DNA from: Prevotella sp.
GTDB taxonomy: Bacteria; Bacteroidota; Bacteroidia; Bacteroidales; Bacteroidaceae
Length of the DNA stretch: 61,340 bases
Assembly: GCA_017458195.1 (NCBI GenBank)
Contig: JAFTGI010000012.1
Location: 1 to 61,340, forward strand
Reading direction: 5' to 3'
Part shown: piece after piece, positions 18,501 through 25,545 of the stretch
How the letters are laid out: every line of letters begins with the position of its first letter
Numbering within the stretch: the first letter of the stretch is position 1
Made by a program: the position numbers and the translations under genes
The notes under the pieces: model-generated
Told to the model about the DNA's origin: nothing
Database searches by the model: none
The model's input: the letters and a program-made list of their open reading frames with translations, nothing else

Positions 18501-21500
18501 CCGTTCTCGTAAGCCTCGTTAAGGTCCTTAGCGAGCTGGTTAATCTCGGTCTGGATGTCGTCGAGTTTCTCGAGCCATGCTTCCTTCGTCTCCGACTCAG
18601 GATTGCCGTTGATCTCGGTGAACTTCTCGTTCCAGAGATCCTGAACGTCATACTTACCGTAGCTGACAACCTCGCCGCTCTCGTCGTCAACACCATTGAG
18701 CAGCTTGTCGTAGTTTTCGACGTTGCTCTTGACATCACCGATGAGCTTGTCGAGGTTGACGGTGACGTCGTCGATGTTCTGCTTGGCGTTGTCGTATTCG
18801 TCCTTATCGAAATCGAACGGATCGAGCAGCTTGATGCTCTCGCCAGCGGAATCGAGCAGACCCTTGTTGTCGGCAACCTTACCCTTGAAGAAGTCAACGG
18901 CGCCGAGGTAGGGCTTGTCGGCCTCCTCAATCTCACCGTCGAAGTCGGCGATGCGAGCATTCAGCTCGTCGAGAGCCTTCTGCAGCTCGTTGATCAGGTC
19001 GAGGTTAGCCTGAGCCTGGTCAGCAGCACCGGCGATGCTGTCAATCTTGTTCCAGATGTCAGTGATCTTACCCTTCTCAACTTCCTCGTTATCAGCGAGT
19101 TCTTCCTTATCATAGAGGTCATTGATCTCTTTCTCGAGAGCCTCGATGTCGCCCCTAGTGTCGGTCATATCCTGAGCGAAGTGCTCGGTGATGGCGCTGT
19201 CGTACTTCTCGGGATCATTGAGATCCTTATTCACCTCGTTGTAGTGCTCCTTCAGTTCGTCGAGCGACAGGTTGGCCAGAGCCTCGTTGTTCTTCTGAAC
19301 CTTCTCCTTAGCGTCCTTGACAGCCTGGAGCAGGTCGTCAATCTGTCCGCCGAGTTCAATCAGGGCATTGTTAATCAACGTCAGCTCCGAGAAGGCCCTC
19401 ATGTCGTTCGTTTCCAGATTCTTCTCACGGGGCTCGTACTCCTTGAAATAATTGAACTTGTCGTAGAGCGTGGCATCCTTGGCGTCCGAGGCAGTAGCCT
19501 CGTTGTTCTCACCCAAGGCAGCGATGATATCGCCGAGTTGCTTCTTCAGGTCTTCATAGGAAGCACCCAGAGCGTCCTTTGCATTAGGATCGTTCAGTTC
19601 CTCACCAGCTTCGGCGAGTTTCTTTTCGAACACTTCTAAGCGATCCAGAATCTCATTGGACAGGGCGATACGTCCCTCGTGATACTGGTCGGCATCATAC
19701 TGAGCCTGGTCTGCCTTAGCCTTGTCGATGAGCTCGTCGATAGCCTCCTCGAGGTTGTCGAGGGCGGTCTTGCCGTCAGTGGCGTCGGGAGCATTGTATC
19801 CGGCCATGTCGTCATAGTGCTGCTTGCCTTCCTCCTTGAGGATGTTGGCGATATCGTCCTTGGCACCCTGCAGGTCGCCGGCCAGCTTGTCGGCATCGGT
19901 CTGATAGTCGGTCTTGTCGATGGTCAGACCGTCGATGACGCCCTGGAGCTCAGCCATCTTGTCGTCGAGCTGAGCCAGCTTGGCCTCAACCTCGTTGTAG
20001 TTGTCGAGGGCAGCATCCGACTGAGCGTCGAACTCTTCGATAGCAGCGCGGAGCTCTCTGTCGTTGTAGCTGGCGAGGAACTCAGCGGCCTTGCCTTTCT
20101 CGTTAGCCTCCTCGGCTGCTTTCTCAAGGTCGTCGATCTGATCCTGCAGGTCTTTGATGAGGTTGGTGTAGCGACCAGGCACCTCCACCTTGTCGACCTC
20201 GTAGAGCTTGGCGTTGTCATCCTCGTCATAGAGTTCGTTGACAGCCTTGTCGAGCATGCTCTGCAGGTCTTCAATCTTAGCGACGACTTCGTCGTTGGCA
20301 GCCTTATTCTCGTCGGCGGCCTTCTGAGCAGCCTCAACCTTGCCTACGAGTGCGTCGATAGCCTCCTGAATCTTGCCAGCCTTCTCCTCGACGCTGTAGT
20401 TCTTGTCGGTCTCAGGATCTGTGATGGCATTCTTAATCTCCTCATTGAGGGCGTCGATGTCGTCCTGGATGGCCTGCTTGTCGGCCTCGAGGTCAGCCTT
20501 GTTGATGAACTCATCCTTCAGCTCGACGGCGTCGAGGTTCTCCTGCAGCTTGGCAGCAGCGTCGATGGCGTCCTTCAGGGCGTTCACCTTGTCCACGATA
20601 GCCTTGGGATTGAGCTCGCTGAGCACGTTGAGCAGCGAGTCCTTCTTCACGACTGCGCCAGTCTCGTCAGCCACATACTCCTGGTTGGCATAGAACTCCT
20701 CGTTCTTGTCGTTGACCTTGACAACCTCCTGCGAGCCGTTGGCCAGCTCCTTCTGAGCTTCCTTCAGCAGGTCGGCGTAAGCCTCGGGGGCGTCGTCAGC
20801 GAGCAGGTCCTTCTGCAGCTGGTCGGTCACCTTGTTGTATTCAGCCTTGGTCTCCTCGACCTTCTGCTTCACCTCCTGGTATGCGTCATAGTTGGTGTTG
20901 ACGGCGTTGATCTCGTCAACCACGTTCTGAATCTCCTTAAGGATGTCGTCCTTGCTGGGATCGGGCTCAAACTCGGTAGCCGTGCCGTCCTCGAAAGCCT
21001 TGTCGGCAGCCTCCTTGAAGTCATTGACGAGCTTCTCGACAGCATTGATGTCCTTATCGATGTCGCTCTTGATCTCCTCGTCGGGGTCGTTGACGGTCAT
21101 ACCCTTCAGCTCGTCGAGGGCATCCTTCAGCTCCTGGGCATCAGCCTGGTTGGCATCATTGGCCACGATGTTGTCGCTCTGTGCCTTCAGGGCGTTGAAA
21201 GCGGCGCGGGCCTTTTCAAGGATTTCGTTCAGCTTGATGATGTACTCATTCTCATTGTCAGGCTTTGAGATGGCCAGATACTCCTCGTCTGTGCACTCGT
21301 CCTTTTCTCTAATGGGATCGAGGTCCTGGTCGATGGCACCGACCTCCACCTTCGAGTCCTTGAGCAGCTGCTCGAGAGCGGCCAGCTGATCTGCATCCAC
21401 GCGGGAATCGAAATCGGAAAGCTGATTGAGCATGTCCTCCAGTTCGAGCACGCCTGCATTAAGCTTGTTGTGGATGCCGTTGAGGACATCCTTAAAGTCT

Positions 21501-21661
21501 GACTTGTCGGCCTGCACCTGATAAACATCCTGCACAGCGGCAGCGGTCATTTCACCTTGCACCTGGGTTCCCTGTGCGGGAAGGGCCACGGCTGCTGCAT
21601 TAGCGTTAGCGGCGGGCACTGCTGACAGGGCAAGTAAAGAGTAAACTACTTTTTTAGCCAT
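15542..21661 (-). CDS. Giant secreted coiled-coil protein with C-terminal dockerin, cohesin-like domain and sorting-like tail
   Basis: 2039 aa from the ATG at 21661, which begins a signal peptide (MAKKVVYSLLALSAVPAANA). Residues about 45-1780 are almost wholly charged, Ala/Leu-rich helix, with long stretches of coiled-coil heptads very rich in Asp/Glu/Lys/Asn and almost lacking Trp and Cys; I recognise no enzyme domain there. About 1795-1860 is a type I dockerin with two calcium loops (GDANHDGRITMAD and DVNGDGTINIAD). About 1870-1995 is a cohesin-like beta-sandwich (VRLALNLTNGRAYTGMQMDV, ILPEGMNIVAKTAG). The tail is GINAVESDS...KGINIIKGNDGQTKKVVVK. It is probably an exported, calcium-binding fibre or spacer on the cell surface, perhaps carried out by type IX secretion. 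The downstream gene encodes two more cohesin-like domains. No comparable named protein comes to mind; the role is unknown. Confidence 0.85.
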   Translation of the reverse strand: MAKKVVYSLLALSAVPAANANAAAVALPAQGTQVQGEMTAAAVQDVYQVQADKSDFKDVLNGIHNKLNAGVLELEDMLNQLSDFDSRVDADQLAALEQLLKDSKVEVGAIDQDLDPIREKDECTDEEYLAISKPDNENEYIIKLNEILEKARAAFNALKAQSDNIVANDANQADAQELKDALDELKGMTVNDPDEEIKSDIDKDINAVEKLVNDFKEAADKAFEDGTATEFEPDPSKDDILKEIQNVVDEINAVNTNYDAYQEVKQKVEETKAEYNKVTDQLQKDLLADDAPEAYADLLKEAQKELANGSQEVVKVNDKNEEFYANQEYVADETGAVVKKDSLLNVLSELNPKAIVDKVNALKDAIDAAAKLQENLDAVELKDEFINKADLEADKQAIQDDIDALNEEIKNAITDPETDKNYSVEEKAGKIQEAIDALVGKVEAAQKAADENKAANDEVVAKIEDLQSMLDKAVNELYDEDDNAKLYEVDKVEVPGRYTNLIKDLQDQIDDLEKAAEEANEKGKAAEFLASYNDRELRAAIEEFDAQSDAALDNYNEVEAKLAQLDDKMAELQGVIDGLTIDKTDYQTDADKLAGDLQGAKDDIANILKEEGKQHYDDMAGYNAPDATDGKTALDNLEEAIDELIDKAKADQAQYDADQYHEGRIALSNEILDRLEVFEKKLAEAGEELNDPNAKDALGASYEDLKKQLGDIIAALGENNEATASDAKDATLYDKFNYFKEYEPREKNLETNDMRAFSELTLINNALIELGGQIDDLLQAVKDAKEKVQKNNEALANLSLDELKEHYNEVNKDLNDPEKYDSAITEHFAQDMTDTRGDIEALEKEINDLYDKEELADNEEVEKGKITDIWNKIDSIAGAADQAQANLDLINELQKALDELNARIADFDGEIEEADKPYLGAVDFFKGKVADNKGLLDSAGESIKLLDPFDFDKDEYDNAKQNIDDVTVNLDKLIGDVKSNVENYDKLLNGVDDESGEVVSYGKYDVQDLWNEKFTEINGNPESETKEAWLEKLDDIQTEINQLAKDLNEAYENGMLSQEEGQSNAKVDELQAKINELINKLNNITEGYDEEIAKENKAMDDAFQSALAALNEAYKKAVEEIDSYRTVKNEDLLKQIEEVVLEYHDMFYMIDEFGNVADNKDTYRQQIEDLKLAEGKAFAEIVSPNKLSSEFEIKANELTAEINGKVDDLHNDVKAIVEKYWADLKADFEKKLDDAKKVIEDYSEEAKEGAFSDVETLIDECDDLVGGSTAAEINQLGDKLTELADIDNMLKKDKNEAAKKDIDPRVQAAKDLYEEAKAKLTGEALDELNTLYDNTVKKAENLENQRYKKETLPGARAQILKYLEEFTTGANKIVEDYEKAQKDAKDLADAKDELNKKIDEAIEDLKEFLDGDDDIADLEAIRDKIADMELADKEDLVTEIDSKVTESIREERDIIKGKLEELQEEYNRFASSNPDKAEEAAEMRALIEQARAEANKATAANTDEDREAVKAAEKALAELNSKLKEGADEAAQEDLNNKVADLFDKLAELEGISDEVKEQFKDEIDEVTEAVKDLDETVNDLDNADFYKEKIEKEIAEVAKEVEDLVNEVKDAQKAFDANNDAYDRLIAELDELSKAVEDARETVADYDTFNKDATLNGYDKKISTERTKVEKDHTDGKLTAESQLSDEVKAIKDNVAELVNNAAFAESEASIKTAADALDEVRTSLSEKDYAGSVWKEIQDEITEIGKSIESLNKDNSTAKTNGNAAELVSDIKAKVAELIERIDALKTKVNTNKAGDANHDGRITMADYYTVLDIITAKEKPEPGEDGFVEADVNGDGTINIADATAVANLVLYGNVDGVLKARAAQNVEEKVYVEAAQNADGTVRLALNLTNGRAYTGMQMDVILPEGMNIVAKTAGQRAENHAIYTGEFDGMTRIVVANDHNAELAGNNGAVVYIDIEGAGSLDQIEFQNVFFAETNAQLTQFTVGAAEATGINAVESDSLMDKVYNMGGRVMNAVKKGINIIKGNDGQTKKVVVK

Positions 21662-21773
21662 ACTTTTTGATTGGTTTAAATTAATGATTATGTTCTTATT
21701 TATATTTATGTACACACGCTAAGTCGCACGTGGATGCACCAAAACCACGTAGCGAGCGGACGTTTTTTCTGCG

Positions 21774-21804
21774 CAAAAGTAGGGGAAAATGCTGAAACGA
21801 CAAT
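21774..21804 (-). promoter_or_regulatory. Promoter of the giant coiled-coil gene
   Basis: Minus strand ATTG (21801-21804), 19 bp, then TACTTTTG (21774-21781), a near-consensus -33/-7 pair. It leaves a leader of about 105 nt that contains an imperfect hairpin (ACGTGG at 21728-21733 with CCACGT at 21745-21750). Confidence 0.55.
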
Positions 21805-21904
21805 CCTATAATAATTCATTTTTCGCGAAACTATAGGGTTTCTTCGTGAAATTTTTCTTTACTCATGCCTGAGTTGCTTATTTTGGTTAAAGCAGGCACT
21901 ACTT

Positions 21905-22282
21905 TCATAGGGTCATGTCGTCAATAATTTCGCGCAGGACGAGCTTTGGCAGGTGGATGGTCTCGGTCTTGCCCTGATCGTCGGCCAGGCAGAGCTGTTC
22001 GCGGACGGTGTTGGCTGAAAAGATGCGCCGCGTATTGACGACATACTTGCGCCCCATGCGCCGCATGAACGAGTCGGCACCGAGTGTGCCGATGATGAGC
22101 TCCTCGATGCGGCCAAGGCTGAAAGGCACCATGAAGTGGACGCCCGACGTGTAGTGGACATGGGCATAGTGGTCATCGGCCTTGATGTAGAGCGTACGTT
22201 CAAGGTCGATAAAGAAGACTTCGTCGCGCGACTTCAGACACAGTCGTGCCGACGACTGGGATAGTTTGGTGTCAGTAATCAT
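21905..22282 (-). CDS. Stand-alone LytTR-type DNA-binding protein
   Basis: 125 aa, essentially only a LytTR domain: FIDLERTLYIKADDHYAHVHY, then FSLGRIEELI, RRMGRKYVVNTRRIFSANTV and a last strand IHLPKLVLREIIDDM. The order of the beta strands and the conserved I-KA-DHY start and GRKYVVN block match LytTR domains of response regulators, but there is no receiver domain and no membrane segment. Such short LytTR proteins bind direct-repeat sites as dimers. It is directly upstream of, and codirectional with, the giant coiled-coil gene, so regulation of that gene is possible but not shown. A TAnnTTTG box lies 11 bp before the ATG. Confidence 0.8.
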   Translation of the reverse strand: MITDTKLSQSSARLCLKSRDEVFFIDLERTLYIKADDHYAHVHYTSGVHFMVPFSLGRIEELIIGTLGADSFMRRMGRKYVVNTRRIFSANTVREQLCLADDQGKTETIHLPKLVLREIIDDMTL

Positions 22283-22292
22283 TATTCAGCCA

Positions 22293-22300
22293 CAAAGTTA
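22293..22300 (-). promoter_or_regulatory. -7 box of the LytTR gene
   Basis: Minus strand TAACTTTG, exact consensus, only 11 bp from the ATG, predicting a leader of a few nucleotides. Confidence 0.5.
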
Positions 22301-22469
22301 CGAATTTATTTTGGATTGGGAAAGAAATTGCGGGAAATTTATCAAAAATTCTGTTCTGACAAGGCTAATTTTGTAAACAAAATTCGCAATCAACTTTAAA
22401 CAATTTACAAACGACTGATTTTCAGGTAAATAAAAATTCGGACAGAAAGAAGCGGCGCTTCTCGAAGCA

Positions 22470-22528
22470 AGAAGCGGCCCTTTTTGAGTCGAGAAGCGGC
22501 CCTTTTCGGGTGAAAAAGGGCCGCTTCT
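22470..22528 (-). terminator. Terminator of the PAP2 gene with duplicated arm
   Basis: A perfect 15-bp stem (22492-22506 with 22514-22528, AGAAGCGGCCCTTTT and complement) lies after the PAP2 stop. The same arm occurs again at 22470-22485, so the partner at 22514-22528 can pair with either copy; a third short hairpin (GAAGCGGCGCTTC) follows at about 22450. The region 22283-22559 has no gene. Confidence 0.7.
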
Positions 22529-22559
22529 TTGCTCCAGAAAAATGATTTGTAAATAAAAT

Positions 22560-23117
22560 TCAGAATCTCACAACAAGCGACATCGCCTGCGGAGCGACGA
22601 TGATTTCAGTCTTACGCGCGCGTACGAACCTTTTATTAATGTAATAGGTCAGTTCGGTGGCGGCCGTGCCGATGGCGGCACCCGCGAGGACGTCGTGCAC
22701 GTAGTGGCGGTCGCGGCGCACGCGGTCGGCGGCCGTCAGGGTGGCCAGGGCATAGCCGCCGATGCTGACCCACGGCGACAGATGGCCATACTCATGGCGC
22801 AGGGCCGCAGCGCCGGCGAAGGCCATCGTGGCGTGGCCGGAGGGGAAGGCGCGATGGTCGCTATGGTCGGGCCGCCGCTCGTCGACAACGTGCTTCAGCC
22901 CGTAGGTCGCGGCGGCGGCGAGCACATAGCCCGCGCCGGCCGTCATCGCCAGCTCGCCCCAGGAGGCCGCCCGTCCCTCGGTGCCGCAGGCTCTCAGCAC
23001 GACGACGGACGCCATCGGCACGTGCTGCACGATGTCGTCAAGCGCATCGGAGTGCGCCTGCTGCGCCGTCAGGCGGACGGGCAACACGATCAAGACCATG
23101 ATCATCAATGATTTCAT
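22560..23117 (-). CDS. PAP2-superfamily phosphatase, membrane-associated
   Basis: 185 aa with an N-terminal signal/anchor (MIMVLIVLPVRLTAQ). All three acid-phosphatase motifs are present: K75-x6-R82P83 (KHVVDERRP), P92SGH95, and R132-x5-H138-x3-D142 (DRVRRDRHYVHDVLAG). H95 and H138 would be the catalytic histidines. Family members dephosphorylate undecaprenyl pyrophosphate, lipid A or phosphatidic acid; the substrate is not evident. Hydrophobic segments lie around 57-73, 115-131 and 143-158. It is followed by a strong terminator and preceded by a family B repeat array. Confidence 0.85.
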   Translation of the reverse strand: MKSLMIMVLIVLPVRLTAQQAHSDALDDIVQHVPMASVVVLRACGTEGRAASWGELAMTAGAGYVLAAAATYGLKHVVDERRPDHSDHRAFPSGHATMAFAGAAALRHEYGHLSPWVSIGGYALATLTAADRVRRDRHYVHDVLAGAAIGTAATELTYYINKRFVRARKTEIIVAPQAMSLVVRF

Positions 23118-23129
23118 CTTAAACGCTTT

Positions 23130-23268
23130 TCTGCGGAATTCCGGTATTTCGGTATTCCGGTATTCCGAGCTTCGGTATTTCGATATTCCGGAATTCCGGG
23201 ATTCCGCTGGTTCGGGATTTCGGAATTTCGGGATTCCGCTGGGGCGGGATTTCGGGATTTCCGCCGGG
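23130..23268. repeat. GGAATTCCGG-type intergenic repeat array (family B)
   Basis: Many variants of ggaattccggtattccg and ggaatttcgggattccg in tandem, all able to pair with each other because the unit is nearly palindromic. It fills the space between the PAP2 start and the four-helix-bundle stop. Two more arrays are at 24026-24118 and 25455-25538. Confidence 0.85.
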
Positions 23269-23271
23269 GGC

Positions 23272-24012
23272 TCATTTGATGTCTCTCGTTCCCATGCAGC
23301 GCGGATAGTCGCTGCAGCTCCAGAATTCCTTGCCGGAGTTGATGCCCTTCTTTGCCACGCGCTTGATCATCGGCTTGCCGCACTGCGGACAGGCGGGGGC
23401 TTCGGCCTCCACACTCTTCTGCGTGCGATAGGACAAACGCTCGGCGGTGAGGGCCTCGGTGAAGCCCCCTTCCGCTTTGAACGTGTCGAACTGACGCTCA
23501 ATCTGTCGGCCTAACATCAGGACCAGACGGTTGCAGAGCACCAGCAGACAGTTGGCCTCCACGAGCGAGTTGCCGCTGTTGAGCCACGTGTCGAATTTAT
23601 GTTTCTGTGCAAGAATGTGCCTTGAACTCTGATAGAGCACGTCGTCCTTATAGTCGGGACGGTCGAGGCGGAGGTTATAGACCGAGGCATAGTCGGCCGA
23701 CTTGGTCGACCAGGGCAGGCTCTCATGCCGGAGCAGCCAGTTCAGGTAGTCGTTGGCGAGTTCGGCGAGGGTAGCGCGGGCCACGTCGGTCAGTTTCATC
23801 TCCGTCTCCTTCGATGTGGAATGACGCGAGTTCCCTTCGGCTATGTTGGCAGGGGCGGAGCGTGCTGCCATCGTCATCTGGTCGAACATCCGTCCGCAGG
23901 GGTCGTTGGTGTGGTTCAGGTGGCGCATGCAGAAGTCCTGCGTGGCCAGCTGGATGACGTTTGCCAGCACCCAGGTGTCAAGCCAGTAGAAGCCGAATCG
24001 TCTTATTTCCAT
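23272..24012 (-). CDS. Four-helix-bundle protein with C-terminal topoisomerase-type zinc ribbon
   Basis: 246 aa from the ATG at 24012 (MEIRRFGFYWLDTWVLANVI); I reject a longer frame running upstream because it crosses the repeat array and the MFS gene. Residues about 1-200 form helices like the S23/Avd four-helix-bundle family (TQDFCMRHLNHTNDPCGRMF, then ARSAPANIAEGNSRHSTSKE, a strong family signature). About 205-246 is a C4 zinc ribbon (CPQCGKPM...FWSCSDYPRCMG) as in the tail of DNA topoisomerase I. The combination is annotated elsewhere as a four helix bundle suffix domain protein; its function is unknown. Nucleic-acid binding is an inference from the zinc ribbon. It is flanked on both sides by family B repeats. 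Confidence 0.8.
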   Translation of the reverse strand: MEIRRFGFYWLDTWVLANVIQLATQDFCMRHLNHTNDPCGRMFDQMTMAARSAPANIAEGNSRHSTSKETEMKLTDVARATLAELANDYLNWLLRHESLPWSTKSADYASVYNLRLDRPDYKDDVLYQSSRHILAQKHKFDTWLNSGNSLVEANCLLVLCNRLVLMLGRQIERQFDTFKAEGGFTEALTAERLSYRTQKSVEAEAPACPQCGKPMIKRVAKKGINSGKEFWSCSDYPRCMGTRDIK

Positions 24013-24025
24013 TTTTTCTTCTTTT

Positions 24026-24118
24026 TTCCGGCGGAATACCGGGATTCCGGAATTCCGGTATTCCGCCGTTCGGGATTTCGTTATTCGGGATTTCGTTATG
24101 CCGGAATTTCGTTGTTGC
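24026..24118. repeat. Family B repeat array overlapping the MFS gene's 3' end
   Basis: Tandem gggattccggaattccgg-type units between the four-helix-bundle start and the MFS gene. The last codons and stop of the MFS gene (RNNEIPA, stop at 24096-24098) are written by this repeat. Confidence 0.8.
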
Positions 24119-25418
24119 GGGAGGAGCGGACCTTGATGGCCCCGACGGCCAGCGCTCCGCAGACAAACAGCACGCCGGCAACAAGCATCATCGACGTCTG
24201 CGAACCGCCGACGACATGCATGATGGGCTTGCCCAGCACGGCAGCCACAATCTGCGGCAGACAGATGGTGCAGTTGAACAGCCCCAGATAGGTGCCCATG
24301 TGGCCGTAGCCCTGCAGGGCATTGGTGACGATGGTGAAGGGCATGGCAAGCATGGCAGCCCAGCCGGCACCGATGAGCAGGAAGGGCACAATCTGCAGGT
24401 ACTTGTCGGGACAGAAGGGAATGAGCAGGAAGCCCAGGCCGCCAAGCACGAGACTGACAGAATAGGCCATCTTCACATTGCGGAAGCGGGGCAGCATCGT
24501 AGCCCAGAAGACGGAGCCCATGGCCTGGATGGCATAGAGAACGCCGGTCCAATTGCCGGCCTCCTGATAAGCCTCAGTGGAGGCATCGGCCGTGCCCCAG
24601 ACGGTGAGCGACACGGCGTCGACGACGTAGGTCCACATGTAGAGCATGCCTGCCCAACAGAAGAACTGCACCAGACCGACCTTCCAGAACGTCGAGGGGG
24701 CGTTCTTGAGCAGGGCGAGCCAGCTGGCCGACTGCTCCTTGGGCGGCTCCGGATTATATTCGCGATATTCCTTCGGCGGCCACTCGCGCACCTTCACCAC
24801 GGTGTAGATGACACAGAGAATGAGGATGGCGGCGCCCACATAGAACGACCAGACCACCGACTGCGGCACGACGCCCTCGGGGGCCACATTGCTCAGGCCG
24901 ATGGCCGTGAAGATGAAGGGGAACAGGAAGCCCACCACACTGCCGGCGTTGCAGAGGAACGACTGGATGCTGTAGGCCTTGGCCTTCTGCTCCTCGTTGA
25001 CCATGTCGCCGACAAGCATCTTGAACGGCTGCATGGCCATGTTGATCGACGTGTCGAGCAACATGAGCATCAGCAGACCGAACATCATGACGGCTGAGAG
25101 GCCAAGCCCCAGTGAGCCGCTGTTGGGCAGCAGGCACATGACAGCCACGGCCACGGCGGCACCGATGAAGAGGTAGGGAATGCGGCGCCCGAAGCGGGTC
25201 CAGGTGCGGTCGCTGAGGGTGCCCACGATGGGCTGCACGATCATGCCCATGAGGGGGGGCAGGATCCAGAAGTAGCTCAGGTTGTGGGGGTCGGCTCCGA
25301 GGGTACGGAAGATGCGCGACACATTGCCACTCTGGAGTGCATAGGCGATTTGCACTACGAAGAATCAGAAGCTGAGGTTCCAGAGCTTACAAAACGATAT
25401 GTTCGGTTTCTGTTTCAT
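24096..25418 (-). pseudogene. Sugar (maltose-type) MFS transporter interrupted by an in-frame TGA
   Basis: The product is a 12-helix MFS/SLC45-like sugar:cation symporter: SGNVSRIFRTLGADPHNLSY, PLMGMIVQPIVGTLSDRTWT, RFGRRIPYLFIG. Such genes sit beside lacI and susC in Bacteroidales starch loci and import maltose across the inner membrane. The natural ATG at 25416-25418 begins MKQKPNISFCKLWNLSF, but codon 18 is TGA (25365-25367) before FFVVQIAYALQ continues in the same frame. From memory of the family the positions should read SFW..LWNLSFGF.G, so W10, G18 and probably G21 are altered, each by a single G-to-T change on the coding strand. Translation from a GTG at 25355 would lose half of the first membrane helix. 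A true nonsense mutation, sequencing error and low-level readthrough are all possible; TGA is a normal stop in neighbouring genes. Confidence 0.75.
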
Positions 25419-25454
25419 GGTTCTTTTTATTTTGTTCTCTTGTTGTTATTTTCT

Positions 25455-25538
25455 CGGAATTCCGGTATTTCGGTATTTCGGTATTCCGCCGGCGGAATTT
25501 CGGATTTTCGGAATTTCGGTATTCCGGTATTCCGCCGG
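25455..25538. repeat. Family B repeat array between lacI-type gene and MFS gene
   Basis: Units such as ggaattccggtatttcggt repeated with a gccggcgg spacer, lying between the LacI-family stop and the MFS start. Confidence 0.8.
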
Positions 25539-25545
25539 GGCCGGC

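Noticed and set aside
15461-19639. A 1392-codon open frame on the plus strand opposite the giant gene
   Set aside because: Translation is a Leu/Val-rich mirror of the coiled-coil codons without start context or domains; the minus strand has the signal peptide, dockerin and tail.
24012-24552. An extended N-terminus for the four-helix-bundle protein
   Set aside because: The extension translates antisense-frame MFS sequence and the repeat array; the domain begins cleanly at the ATG at 24012.
25365-25367. Recoded TGA (glycine or selenocysteine)
   Set aside because: TGA ends neighbouring genes (for example ispF, the four-helix-bundle and LacI-type genes), and no selenocysteine-type insertion context is seen.
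23130-25538. CRISPR array or diversity-generating retroelement because of repeats beside a four-helix-bundle gene
   Set aside because: Repeats are contiguous without unique spacers, and no cas gene, reverse transcriptase or template/variable repeat pair is present.
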